Shown here: positions 18,669 to 27,703 of the stretch, piece by piece | Layout: each line of letters starts with the position of its first letter | How positions within the stretch are numbered: the first letter of the stretch is position 1 | Assembly: GCF_004348455.1 (NCBI RefSeq) | Contig: NZ_SMKA01000022.1 | Span: 1-59,551, forward strand | DNA length: 59,551 bases | Origin: Kribbella albertanoniae | Lineage (GTDB): Bacteria; Actinomycetota; Actinomycetes; Propionibacteriales; Kribbellaceae | Direction of reading: 5' to 3' | Notes under the pieces: generated by a model | Databases searched by the model: none | What the model saw: the letters and a program-made list of their open reading frames with translations, nothing else | What the model was told of the DNA's origin: nothing | Position numbers and translations under genes: made by a program

Positions 18669-19214
18669 CTAACCGATGGCTTGGGAACCGAACAGCTCGA
18701 CGAGATCGTCGAAGCGCGTGACGAGCAAGCCGCCGACGAGGCCGGCGACAGCAGCGATGGCGACTCCGGCCGGCTCGGCCGACGCAGTACTCGTTGCTCC
18801 TGCGACGAGTCCGGCGACAGCGGCTGCCAGCAACAGAACGTTCCGTACGACGTGGGCGCGGCCCAGCGGGGTGGTCGCGGCGCCGAAGCACTTGCAGGGC
18901 TTGCGAATCCCGCGGCGCAGAGTCACCACGATGGCGGCGGTGAAGGCCAGGAGGAGAAGCACGGCCAGGAGGAAGCCGGCCGTCGCGACGAACCTCAGGG
19001 AGAAGAAGGCTCCGACAAGCAGTGCCACGGTCAGTGTCACCTCGGCCACGACAACGCCTGCGGCAGCCGGAACACGCAGACCGGTCGGCAGAATCTCCAG
19101 CGGACCGGCCGATCCGGCGAAGTCCCGGAACGCCTTGGAGCCTGTCTTGCTCGCGGCGGACTGTCCGAAGACGAAGGCGAGACAGAGACAGCAACCGAGC
19201 AAGAGGTAGATCAT
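18669..19214 (-). CDS. MauE/DoxX-like redox membrane protein
   Basis: A 181-residue integral membrane protein with about four or five helices. The loop KPCKCFG (Cys107 and Cys109) followed by HVVRNVLLL is the hallmark of MauE-type proteins, which are thought to pass electrons from a partner thioredoxin to the membrane, as DsbB does for DsbA. Three more Cys lie in the first helix (LLGCCLCL). AAGGGA precedes the ATG. It is separated from the Cys-rich peptide gene by 61 bp containing a hairpin, and from the thioredoxin gene by 12 bp. Confidence 0.82.
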   Translation of the reverse strand: MIYLLLGCCLCLAFVFGQSAASKTGSKAFRDFAGSAGPLEILPTGLRVPAAAGVVVAEVTLTVALLVGAFFSLRFVATAGFLLAVLLLLAFTAAIVVTLRRGIRKPCKCFGAATTPLGRAHVVRNVLLLAAAVAGLVAGATSTASAEPAGVAIAAVAGLVGGLLVTRFDDLVELFGSQAIG

Positions 19215-19237
19215 CGCCGTCCCTTGGAGTTCAGAGC

Positions 19238-19261
19238 GGTGCCGGTGCGTCCACCGGCACC
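19238..19261 (-). terminator. Intra-operon attenuator hairpin after the peptide gene
   Basis: A perfect 10-bp inverted repeat (GGTGCCGGTG, 4-nt loop CGTC, CACCGGCACC) starts 15 nt after the peptide stop codon and ends 23 nt before the MauE-like start. There is no U-tract, so it may act as a partial terminator or an mRNA 3'-end stabiliser. Either would raise peptide mRNA over maturation-gene mRNA, a common arrangement in peptide operons. Confidence 0.6.
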
Positions 19262-19275
19262 ACGATCAGCTGGAA

Positions 19276-19467
19276 CTAGCAGGGGCCGACGACGTAACAG
19301 GCACCGCAGGCACTTCCTACGCAACTCTTGTGCTTCCGGACGTAGCCGGGCGAGTCCCAGAAGCAGCCGCAGTCCCGGGTCGTGTCCTGAACGCCGGCCT
19401 CCGCCGTCACCTCCGGCACCAGCCGGCCGATGATTCGATCGCCCAACCGCTGGATTGCATTCAGCAT
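19276..19467 (-). CDS. Cys-rich leader-core peptide (candidate secreted peptide precursor)
   Basis: A 63-residue peptide with GAGGA before the ATG. Residues 1-20 form a potential amphipathic helix (MLNAIQRLGDRIIGRLVPEV), followed by AEA-G at 22-25, a plausible signal-peptidase type site although no classical hydrophobic signal is present. The C-terminal part is rich in Cys, Gly and aromatic residues: Cys33, 35, 49, 54, 57 and 63, the last residue being Cys. Six Cys allow three disulfides. The first gene of an operon with MauE-like, MauD-like and exporter genes and a divergent S26 peptidase, it is inferred to be the product that the machinery oxidises, exports and cleaves. Family not recognised; bacteriocin, signal or metal-binding roles are all possible. 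Confidence 0.72.
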   Translation of the reverse strand: MLNAIQRLGDRIIGRLVPEVTAEAGVQDTTRDCGCFWDSPGYVRKHKSCVGSACGACYVVGPC

Positions 19468-19603
19468 GAATCCTCATTTCGGAGACGGATAATTCGCTGG
19501 ATATTACTGACGGCGATCCGCTCAAGCGAGGGGTAATTATCATTCGGTCTGGCAGCAACCGGCCATGGCAGTGGTTTTCCTGGATCCTGCTCCACGAGCG
19601 TTT
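19468..19603. promoter_or_regulatory. AT-rich divergent control region of the peptide cassette
   Basis: This 136-bp divergent region is unusually AT-rich for the window. It holds an inverted pair GATAATT (19488-19494) and AATTATC (19535-19541), and a TAATAT on the minus strand that could be a -10, without a convincing -35. The pair could be operator half-sites coordinating the peptide operon and the peptidase gene. No regulator gene is in the cassette. Confidence 0.4.
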
Positions 19604-20101
19604 ATGGTGTCGGCCATGGTCCCGGCAGTCGTCGTCACGATCGTCCTCGCGGCCGTGGGACTGTTCGCCGCGAGCAGGCGGCCCGCCCTGGTGCGTGTGG
19701 CCGGGCAGAGCATGACGCCGACGTTGGCCGACGGCGACCGGCTGCTCGCGTGGCGTAGGTCGCGACCACTCCGGGTCGGCGACATCGTCGTACTGGAAGC
19801 GCCTTATCCAGTGGGGGTTGTGCCGCACTCCGTAGCGGGTGCGCTCGACCCGCCGCCCTGGCAGACCCGACCGGCATCGGCGGGTGAGCTGGACCGTCGC
19901 TGGATCGTCAAGCGAATCGTCGCGCTGCCCGCGGACGTCGTACCGCCCGAGGGCGCCGGACGGCTCGTGGCCGGAACGGAGGTGCCGCCAGGATGCCTGG
20001 TGGTCGTCGGTGACAACCCGGCGCAAAGCTATGACTCACGGCAGGCCGGATTCGTCCCCGCCGACCGAGTGCTCGGCCTGGTCATTCGTCGACTGAAATG
20101 A
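19604..20101 (+). CDS. S26-family signal peptidase
   Basis: A LexA/type I signal-peptidase-fold protease of about 165 residues with one N-terminal helix (MVPAVVVTIVLAAVGLFAA). The catalytic Ser36 lies in GQSMTPTL and Lys103 in RRWIVKRIVALP, followed by the conserved box GDNPAQSYDSRQAGFVPADRVLG. It resembles the small S26 proteins annotated as NiSOD maturation peptidases, but no sodN is nearby. Diverging from the Cys-rich peptide operon, it is the likely leader peptidase for that product (inference). No strong SD distinguishes ATG 19565, 19604 or 19616; 19604 best fits a short cytosolic N-terminus. Confidence 0.83.
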   Translation: MVSAMVPAVVVTIVLAAVGLFAASRRPALVRVAGQSMTPTLADGDRLLAWRRSRPLRVGDIVVLEAPYPVGVVPHSVAGALDPPPWQTRPASAGELDRRWIVKRIVALPADVVPPEGAGRLVAGTEVPPGCLVVVGDNPAQSYDSRQAGFVPADRVLGLVIRRLK

Positions 20102-20105
20102 TTTG

Positions 20106-20145
20106 CAATTCGAGTCGAATTGTCAAGCGCTAATTGTCAAGCACT
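20106..20145. repeat. Palindrome and 14-bp tandem repeat after S26 gene
   Basis: CAATTCGAGTCGAATTG (20106-20122) is a perfect palindrome with 8-bp arms around one base. It merges into two adjacent 14-bp copies, AATTGTCAAGCGCT (20118-20131) and AATTGTCAAGCACT (20132-20145), differing at one base. The stretch is AT-rich against its surroundings and marks the boundary between the peptide cassette and the GH6 gene. Confidence 0.7.
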
Positions 20146-20196
20146 TCGATCCGGGTCGAATCGGGCCGCGAAACTTTTTCGGAGCGCGGAAATGGG

Positions 20197-20233
20197 CCTC
20201 GCCTGACCTCGGGGCTACGGAGGTCAGGCGAGG
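20197..20233 (-). terminator. Terminator hairpin after GH6-FN3-CBM2 gene
   Basis: Perfect 13-bp stem CCTCGCCTGACCT / AGGTCAGGCGAGG with an 11-nt loop, 15 nt beyond the GH6 stop codon. It lies between convergent genes and could serve both strands. Confidence 0.75.
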
Positions 20234-20248
20234 AGTCTGGCGGTTAGG

Positions 20249-22255
20249 TCAGCTGGTGGTGCAGGTTTGGCCGCTGACGGTGAAGGTGGTTGGTGGGTTG
20301 TTGGTGCCGGTGTGGGTGCCGTTGAAGCCGATGTCGACGGTTGCTCCGGGGGCGATGGTGGCGTTCCAGGAGCCGGCTACCGGGGTTGCTGTGACCTTGG
20401 GACCGGACTGGGTCCAGGTTGCGTTCCAGCCGTTCCCGACGGTCTGGCCGTTGGCGAAGTCGAACGAGAGCGCCCAGTTGGTGAGCGGCGACGTGGAAGT
20501 GTTGGTCAGTTTCACGGAGCCGGTGAAGCCCGTGTTCCAGCTGTTCGCCGAGTAGATGACCTTGCAGCCGCCTGGTGGGATGCCGGTGCCGGTCGTCGTC
20601 ACCGACAGGGCCGCCGACGGGGTCGAAATGTTGCCTGCGGCATCTTTCGCCCGGACGGTGAACGAGTACGCCGTACTGGCGGTGAGGCCGGTCGCGGTGA
20701 AGCTCGTGGTCGCGGAGCTACCGGCCAGGGTGGAACCGCGGTAGATGTCGTAGCCCGTCACGCCGACGTTGTCGGTCGAGGCGGTCCAGGTCAGCGCGAC
20801 CGACGTGTTCGAGACCGTGCCGGCCGTCAGTCCGGTCGGTGCCGAGGGGGCTGTCGGGTCGGTCGGGTTGGGGCCGCCGCCGATGACCGGGTAGGCGTTC
20901 CGGACCAGCTGGACGAACTGTGCTTCGAACCAGTGACCGGACAGTGGCGAGTCCGGTAGTGCGCCGGTGAGCTGGTTGTCCAGCTTCGGTGCGACGAATG
21001 TCGGGTCGCACATCCGGTCGAACCGCTTGCCCTCGTTGTTCGGGATGTCGCTCGACGCACCGTCGGACTCGCCCGGCGGCTTGATCCACACGAACGCGTC
21101 GAGATGCGATCCCGGGTACCCACTGGGCGTGGACTGCGGGCGCTCGCCGATACCGGCACCCGACGGGTTGCACCAGGCTCCCCGGTGGACACGACGGTCG
21201 ACGCGAGACTCGTTGACATAGGTGTTCAGGTCCGTGCTCGTCGACGTGGCCGTCGGGCGAGCGGCACCACCCCAGCCGTTGCGGGACGTGTCGATGAGCA
21301 TGCCGGTACTGGCCGGGAAGCCTTCGGCGACCAGCAGGTTGTAGAGGTGCGCGGTCCAGTCGACCTCGTCGAAGTCGAAGTTCCACTCGTAGTACTTGGC
21401 GGACCGGACCGGGTTCCCACCGACGGTCAACGACGAGTTCGGCAGGTACGGCTCGACCAGCGGTGTCGTGTTCGCCGTGTTGGTGACGAAGCCGTCGATC
21501 GACGCGAAGCCGGCCACGGTCGACCGGGCCACCTCGGCGAAGAGCTTCGCGGCCGGTTCGGAGTTGCTGTCCCAGCCGAGCCAGCCCGAGTGCGCGGCGT
21601 CGATGTAGTTGTAGACGTTCGGGATCGCGTGCAGCTTGTCCAGCGCGTACTTGACGCCGGCCCGGTAGTACGGCGCGGCCTGCGCGCAGGGCGCATGGGA
21701 CATGTTGGTGATCAGGTTCGGCAGTGAGTCCGGTTCGATGGTGGCCGCGATCCGGAGGTTCTGGTACTTCGGATCGGCCAGGATCGCCGCGATCGGGTCG
21801 ATGTACTCGGCCTTGTAGCGCGCCAGTCCGGCATCCGTCGCCGGGAGTTCGCCGTTCGACGCCAGGGCGAAGCAGTCCCGGCCGGGCAGGTCGTAAATCA
21901 CCAGGTTCACGACCAACGGCGTACCGGATTGCTTCTGCAGCAGGGCCTGATCCAGATGGAAGCGCAACCCGTTGCCGGCGGTGTTACCGGCGATGGCGCT
22001 GATCTGGTCCATCCAGACCGCGGTCGGCTGCCCCTTGATGGCTCGCATCTTGGTGGCGAGCGCGGCATCGGCTCGGGTGGCAGCCCCCTCGACGGACGCG
22101 GCCCAGCTGGGGTTCACATATTGGGTCGCCCCGGCATAGGGGTTGTCGACGTGCGGTTCGGCAGCACTGGCGCTCAGGGCGGTGAGCGGCAGTGCCACCA
22201 GAGCGGCTGCCAGAGCGGTGGTTGCGGCGATCAGCCGCGGTGGAGTTCTGGACAC
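20249..22255 (-). CDS. Secreted GH6 cellobiohydrolase-type enzyme with FN3 and CBM2
   Basis: A 668-residue exported cellulase. GTG 22255 follows GAGGAGGACC and begins a signal peptide ending near SASA-AEP. The GH6 domain (about 33-465) has ATIEPDSLPNL with the catalytic acid Asp, NVYNYIDAAHSGWLGW, GMLIDTSRNGWGG and FVWIKPPGESDG. The loop additions relative to the short GH6 at 26195 suggest an exo-acting (cellobiohydrolase) form, which is an inference. An FN3 domain (about 475-560, LTWTASTDNVGVTGYDIYR) and a CBM2 (about 568-668, from CKVIYSANSWNTGF to GQTC) follow. A palindromic motif at 22373-22387 and an adjacent LacI gene suggest local regulation. Confidence 0.94.
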   Translation of the reverse strand: MSRTPPRLIAATTALAAALVALPLTALSASAAEPHVDNPYAGATQYVNPSWAASVEGAATRADAALATKMRAIKGQPTAVWMDQISAIAGNTAGNGLRFHLDQALLQKQSGTPLVVNLVIYDLPGRDCFALASNGELPATDAGLARYKAEYIDPIAAILADPKYQNLRIAATIEPDSLPNLITNMSHAPCAQAAPYYRAGVKYALDKLHAIPNVYNYIDAAHSGWLGWDSNSEPAAKLFAEVARSTVAGFASIDGFVTNTANTTPLVEPYLPNSSLTVGGNPVRSAKYYEWNFDFDEVDWTAHLYNLLVAEGFPASTGMLIDTSRNGWGGAARPTATSTSTDLNTYVNESRVDRRVHRGAWCNPSGAGIGERPQSTPSGYPGSHLDAFVWIKPPGESDGASSDIPNNEGKRFDRMCDPTFVAPKLDNQLTGALPDSPLSGHWFEAQFVQLVRNAYPVIGGGPNPTDPTAPSAPTGLTAGTVSNTSVALTWTASTDNVGVTGYDIYRGSTLAGSSATTSFTATGLTASTAYSFTVRAKDAAGNISTPSAALSVTTTGTGIPPGGCKVIYSANSWNTGFTGSVKLTNTSTSPLTNWALSFDFANGQTVGNGWNATWTQSGPKVTATPVAGSWNATIAPGATVDIGFNGTHTGTNNPPTTFTVSGQTCTTS

Positions 22256-22372
22256 GCGGTCCTCCTCGAGGATCAGTCCGGCGTACCGGTCCGGGCGGAA
22301 TCCGGTACGAGTCACCGTGGGCGCCGGTGGCTGACCTGAACCTCACATGGCGGGCCTCAAGCCAGGGATGGT

Positions 22373-22387
22373 CCGAAACGTTTAAGG
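22373..22387. promoter_or_regulatory. AAACGTTT-core operator candidate before GH6
   Basis: CCGAAACGTTTAAGG, centred on the palindrome AAACGTTT (22376-22383), lies 118 bp before the GH6 start. A near-identical site, CTGAAACGTTTAGG, occurs in the other GH6 control region at 27579-27592. An even-spaced palindrome with central CG is typical of LacI-family operators. Confidence 0.5.
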
Positions 22388-22418
22388 TCGTGGCGCGTTA
22401 CCGGTTCGTGACCTGATT

Positions 22419-23501
22419 TCAGCGGGCCAGCGGGCCCGTGCTGCCGCGAATCGCGAGCCCTCCGACCGGTACGACCTGGCTGGTCCCGGTCTGCCCGTTG
22501 AGCACCGCCAGCACGGCCTCTCCGACGGCTGTGCCCAGGTCCCGCAGTGGTGAGGGCAGTGCGGTGATTGCCGGTGTGCTGAGCCGGCAGAGCGCCGAGT
22601 CACTCGCGGCGAGGATCGACAGGTCCCACGGCACGTCAAGACCGAGCCGCCGCGCCACATCGAGCGCGGCCAGCGCCATCTGGTCCGAGTCGTACACGAT
22701 GACGGACGGCGGCACCGGACCGGTGAGCAGTTGCCGGGTTGCCGCGGCTGCCTCTTCCGGTCCGGCATCGGTCGTCATCCGGACCAGCGAACCTCCGGCG
22801 GCCCCGAGTGTCCGTGCAAGCGCCGCGACTCGCACCTGCGTGCGATGCAGCTCGGGCGGTCCCGTCACGGCCGCCACCTCGCGATGCCCCAAGCCGATCA
22901 GGTACGTCGCCACCCGCGTATACGCCTCCTCGTCGTCGAGGTGGACCGAGGGCAACCCTTGAGCGGCGGCAGGCGGTCCCACCACGACTGCCGGTGCCCG
23001 GAGCCGCCGCAACGCCTCGACGCGCGGGTCCTGGCTGAGTACGTCGGTCACGATCATCACGTCGAACCGGCGCTCGGCCCACCAGGTCCGGTACGTCGCC
23101 ACGGCCGCGTCGACGGACTCCACAACCTTCAGGAGTAACGCGTACCCTCTCTCCGCGAACACGTCCTGGATCGCGGTGACGAGGCCGAGGAACGAGGTCG
23201 CCGACGACACCCCACCGGCGGCGGTGCTGACCACCAGCCCGACCGCTCGTGGACCGGTGTGCATCGACCGGGCCGCCGCACTCGGTTGCCAGCGGTACTC
23301 CTCGGCGATCCGCAGCACGCGCTCACGAGTGGCCGCCGAGACGCCCGGTCGCCCGTTGACGGCGTACGAGACAACAGCGATCGACACACCTGCGGCGCGG
23401 GCGATGTCGGCGATCGTGGCGCGGCGCGCGGGCGAGCTGGGGCGGTCGGGGGGCGGTGAGACCACAATGACCAGTGTGTCGCCTGGCGGCCCGAAATACA
23501 T
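22419..23501 (-). CDS. LacI-family transcriptional regulator
   Basis: A 360-residue repressor-type regulator. The N-terminal helix-turn-helix and hinge are visible in ATIADIARAAGVSIAVVSYAVNG and VSAATRERVLRIAEEYRWQPSAAARSM, followed by a periplasmic-binding-protein-like ligand domain (VGLVVSTAAGG, RFDVMIVTDVLSQDP, PSVIVYDSDQMALAALDVARRLG, ILAASDSAL). The ATG at 23501 has AAGGG upstream; GTG 23465 is an alternative that would leave a wider divergent promoter. It sits directly upstream of the GH6 gene on the same strand and diverges from the sensor protein with 31 bp between starts. The probable target is the AAACGTTT site (inference). Confidence 0.88.
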   Translation of the reverse strand: MYFGPPGDTLVIVVSPPPDRPSSPARRATIADIARAAGVSIAVVSYAVNGRPGVSAATRERVLRIAEEYRWQPSAAARSMHTGPRAVGLVVSTAAGGVSSATSFLGLVTAIQDVFAERGYALLLKVVESVDAAVATYRTWWAERRFDVMIVTDVLSQDPRVEALRRLRAPAVVVGPPAAAQGLPSVHLDDEEAYTRVATYLIGLGHREVAAVTGPPELHRTQVRVAALARTLGAAGGSLVRMTTDAGPEEAAAATRQLLTGPVPPSVIVYDSDQMALAALDVARRLGLDVPWDLSILAASDSALCRLSTPAITALPSPLRDLGTAVGEAVLAVLNGQTGTSQVVPVGGLAIRGSTGPLAR

Positions 23502-23532
23502 CAGCTCGGCCCTTGCCGGGTAGGGAGTACGA

Positions 23533-26172
23533 ATGGGGACAGTACGGCGCAATACCGCGAACGGGATCCCGAGACGAACGATCGGCGTGCTCTCGCCGGT
23601 GGTCGGCGGGTTCTACTTCGGCGCTCTGATCGCGGGGATCGCCCGGGCCGCGCGCAATGCCGGGCACCGGGTGGTCGCCGTACAGACCTATCCGGCCGGT
23701 CTCGATCGCGAGCGTTATCCCGACGAACCGTTGCTCGAGGTGCCGGTGGCGCTCGGTGCGGTGGACGGTCTGATCATCCTGGCCAGCGCTGTTCGGCAGG
23801 ATCGGCTCGCGGCGGTGCAGGAGTGGGGCTGCCCGGTCGTCGTGCTGAGTACGGACGCAGTCGGCCCGGCCGTGCCGGTCGTGGTTCCGGACAACGCCGG
23901 CGGTGTGCGGGCCGCCGTACGGCATCTGATCGACCACGGGCACACGCGGATCGGGTTCATCGGCAATCCGGCGCAGCGCGATATCCGGGAGCGCTACGAG
24001 GCGTATCTCGCGGCGCTCGCCGAGCATCGGATCGACCAGGAGTGGTTCGAGGAAACCGCTGACAACCATGAGCAGACGGGGGCCGACGCCGCCTCGCGCT
24101 TGCTCGCCGCAGGTATGCCGACCACGGCGACCGTCGCCGCGACGGATCGCAACGCTGTCGGATTCCTGCGTGCGTTACGAACGGCGGGACTGGTGCTGCC
24201 GCGGGACCACGCCGTCATCGGTTTCGATCACACCGACAGCGGCGCCCGATTCCAGCCCAGGCTGTCGACAGTCGATCCGCACAATGATCGGGTTGGCGCG
24301 TTGGCCGTCGATCTCCTGCTGGCGCAGCTGCGCGGGGAGACCGTGGCCAGCGGCGTCCATCGTGCTCCATCGACCCTGGTGATTCGCGAGTCCTGCGGGT
24401 GCGGCGAAGCGGCGATCGGCGCTGTGGACAAGCGCGACGAGCCTGGTACGACGCCCGCGGAGGCACGGCTGCGGCACCTGGCTGACACCGGATTCGCCGC
24501 CCCGGCGTCGGTCACGGACAGCCGGCAGATCGATGACGAGGCCCGCGACCGCTGGCTCCAAGCGGTGGTCGACCCGATCACCGCCGCCGCTGAGCTGGGC
24601 CGGATGCCGACCGGTCCCGCGCTGACCAACCTCGCCCGGCTGACCTCGGCCCGGCGACCACATCCGGAGACCCTCGAACAACTGATCTCGGTCGTCCGCG
24701 ATCTCGAGTGGGAGCTCGCCGGCACGCTGTTTCCCGCCGGAACCGAGCGACTGTCCGCGCTGTACCGCACTGGCACCGACATCACGTTGGCTCTGACGAA
24801 AGGCTGCACGCAGCCGCTGCTCGCTCGCAGCGGCTATCTGGAACGCGCGATCGCCGACCAGTACGAGGTCGACCTGGATCTGTTGCGTGGCAACGGCGGC
24901 GGCCCGCGAACGCTGACCTGGTTGCCACGGGACGGTCGTGGTGTCGCCTGCCTCGGTCTCTGGACCGGACCGGCGGTGGGCGACCGGGAGCTCGAGATCG
25001 TCGGTGTGGACGACACCTCCGGTGCACTCTCCCGTCTGGTTGGATCGAGATCACGAGCCAGCCAGTTCCCGCCCGCAACGATGACCCGGGCCGGGGCGGC
25101 CGGTAGCAGCCGGCTCACGTTGGTCCTGCCGGTCACGTCCCGCGGCAGCGACTGGGGTCTGCTCGCCATCGAGGGCACGGTCGACACCCGGATGACCAGC
25201 GGCCGCGACAAGTACAACCACTGGGCCACGCTGCTGGCCGTCGCGCTGGATCACGAGCGCCTGCTGGCCTCTCTGCACGATCAGCGACAGGCGCTGGCGG
25301 AGGCGGCCAACCGCGAGCGGTCGCTGGCGGACACGTTGCGGGCCAGCGAGGAGCGGTACGCCCTGGCCTCGATGGCGGCCCAGGACGGTACGTGGGACTG
25401 GGATGTCTCGGCCGGGACGGTCTACTACTCGCCGCGCTGGAAGCAGACGCTCGGGTACGGCGAGGACGAGATCGGCGGTACGCCGTCGGAGTGGCTCGAC
25501 CGGGTACATCCCGACGACCGCCTCGACCTGTCCGCGGCGATCGCAGCGCAGCTGGGCGGCTCCCGGGCTCCGCTCGAGATCGAGCATCGGGTGCGTACGT
25601 CCTCGGGGGACTACCGATGGATGATGTGCAAGGCCGTGGCGGTTCTCGACGACGCCGGTTGCCCGGCCCGCCTGGTCGGAGCGTTCGTCGACATGACCGA
25701 GCGCAAGGAGGCAGAACTCGCTCTCCGCCGCAACACGCTGCGGGACCCCGAGACCGGTCTGGCCGGCCGAGTGCTCTTCCTCGACAGACTGGGCGAGGCG
25801 CTCGACCGAGCCCGGAATCGCGCTGGAGACTACGACTGCGCCGTACTGCTCGCGCGCGTCGTCGACCCGTCGCCTCCGGTACGGGCCGACGTACGGCGTG
25901 AGGTGGTCCGGCGGCTGCAGGTGATCCTGCGCGACGGCGATTCGGCCGCCCGGCTTCGGCAGGACGAGTTCGTCGTACTGCTCGAAGGTGTCCGGCCGGA
26001 TCAGTCCCGCATGCAGGAAGTCCTTGCCACGTTGACGGCTGAGCCCGCACTGGGAATCGCGGTCGGAGTGCTGCCGGGCATCCAGCAGTTCAAGGACGCT
26101 GACGACGCGCTGCGTGCAGCGGACATCGCGCTCCTCCGCGCTCAGACCAAAGCCTCGGTGCCTCCCCGCTGA
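23533..26172 (+). CDS. LacI-type ligand-binding domain fused to PAS and degenerate GGDEF domain
   Basis: An 879-residue cytosolic signalling protein without signal peptide or membrane helix. Residues about 15-290 form a LacI-like sugar-binding domain (RTIGVLSPVVGGFYFGALIAG, PVVVPDNAGGVRAAVRHLI, HTRIGFIGN, DHAVIGFDHTDSGARF) but there is no helix-turn-helix. A middle region (about 300-560) may be GAF-like. A coiled segment leads to a PAS domain (about 602-735, SEERYALASMAAQDGTWDWDV) and a GGDEF-family domain (about 736-875) with DPETGL but RQDEF (809-813) where GGDEF is expected. The loss of both glycines predicts no cyclase activity. It could bind nucleotide or act as a partner sensor of sugar. 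Confidence 0.83.
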   Translation: MGTVRRNTANGIPRRTIGVLSPVVGGFYFGALIAGIARAARNAGHRVVAVQTYPAGLDRERYPDEPLLEVPVALGAVDGLIILASAVRQDRLAAVQEWGCPVVVLSTDAVGPAVPVVVPDNAGGVRAAVRHLIDHGHTRIGFIGNPAQRDIRERYEAYLAALAEHRIDQEWFEETADNHEQTGADAASRLLAAGMPTTATVAATDRNAVGFLRALRTAGLVLPRDHAVIGFDHTDSGARFQPRLSTVDPHNDRVGALAVDLLLAQLRGETVASGVHRAPSTLVIRESCGCGEAAIGAVDKRDEPGTTPAEARLRHLADTGFAAPASVTDSRQIDDEARDRWLQAVVDPITAAAELGRMPTGPALTNLARLTSARRPHPETLEQLISVVRDLEWELAGTLFPAGTERLSALYRTGTDITLALTKGCTQPLLARSGYLERAIADQYEVDLDLLRGNGGGPRTLTWLPRDGRGVACLGLWTGPAVGDRELEIVGVDDTSGALSRLVGSRSRASQFPPATMTRAGAAGSSRLTLVLPVTSRGSDWGLLAIEGTVDTRMTSGRDKYNHWATLLAVALDHERLLASLHDQRQALAEAANRERSLADTLRASEERYALASMAAQDGTWDWDVSAGTVYYSPRWKQTLGYGEDEIGGTPSEWLDRVHPDDRLDLSAAIAAQLGGSRAPLEIEHRVRTSSGDYRWMMCKAVAVLDDAGCPARLVGAFVDMTERKEAELALRRNTLRDPETGLAGRVLFLDRLGEALDRARNRAGDYDCAVLLARVVDPSPPVRADVRREVVRRLQVILRDGDSAARLRQDEFVVLLEGVRPDQSRMQEVLATLTAEPALGIAVGVLPGIQQFKDADDALRAADIALLRAQTKASVPPR

Positions 26173-26187
26173 GGGAGAGGCACCGAG
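26154..26187. terminator. Bidirectional terminator between sensor gene and GH6-CBM2
   Basis: CTCGGTGCCTC (26154-26164) and GAGGCACCGAG (26177-26187) form an 11-bp stem spanning the stop codon of the sensor gene, 8 nt from the stop of the convergent GH6 gene. Confidence 0.65.
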
Positions 26188-26194
26188 CCTTAGT

Positions 26195-27592
<1,398 letters not shown>

Positions 27593-27642
27593 GCGCACCG
27601 CGGTCTTCTCACCGCCTCCTCGCCCTCTTACGCTGCCGCAAC

Positions 27643-27656
27643 TGGGAGCGCTCCCA
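27643..27656. promoter_or_regulatory. Perfect CebR/CelR operator before GH48
   Basis: TGGGAGCGCTCCCA, identical to the 14-bp site bound by CebR in Streptomyces and CelR in Thermobifida. It lies 47 bp before the GH48 ATG. A weak promoter-like pair TTCTCA (27606-27611) and TACGCT (27629-27634) would place the operator at the transcription start. Confidence 0.9.
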
Positions 27657-27703
27657 TCCAGCGTCAGCCCAGACCACCTGGTCCCTCGATGGAGGAAAGA
27701 ACT

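Noticed and set aside
18132..19467. Methylamine dehydrogenase maturation genes
   Set aside because: MauE-like and MauD-like proteins are present but no mauA/mauB structural genes or mauG are in the window; the six-Cys peptide lacks the TTQ tryptophan context.
19276..19467. Lanthipeptide, lasso or sactipeptide precursor
   Set aside because: No LanB/LanC/LanM, radical-SAM, or lasso cyclase gene flanks it, and the exporter lacks a C39 peptidase domain.
19604..20101. NiSOD maturation peptidase (sodX)
   Set aside because: The fold fits but no sodN gene is adjacent; the peptide operon is the nearer partner.
23533..26172. A second LacI transcription factor
   Set aside because: There is no helix-turn-helix at the N-terminus; the LacI-like part is only the ligand-binding domain.
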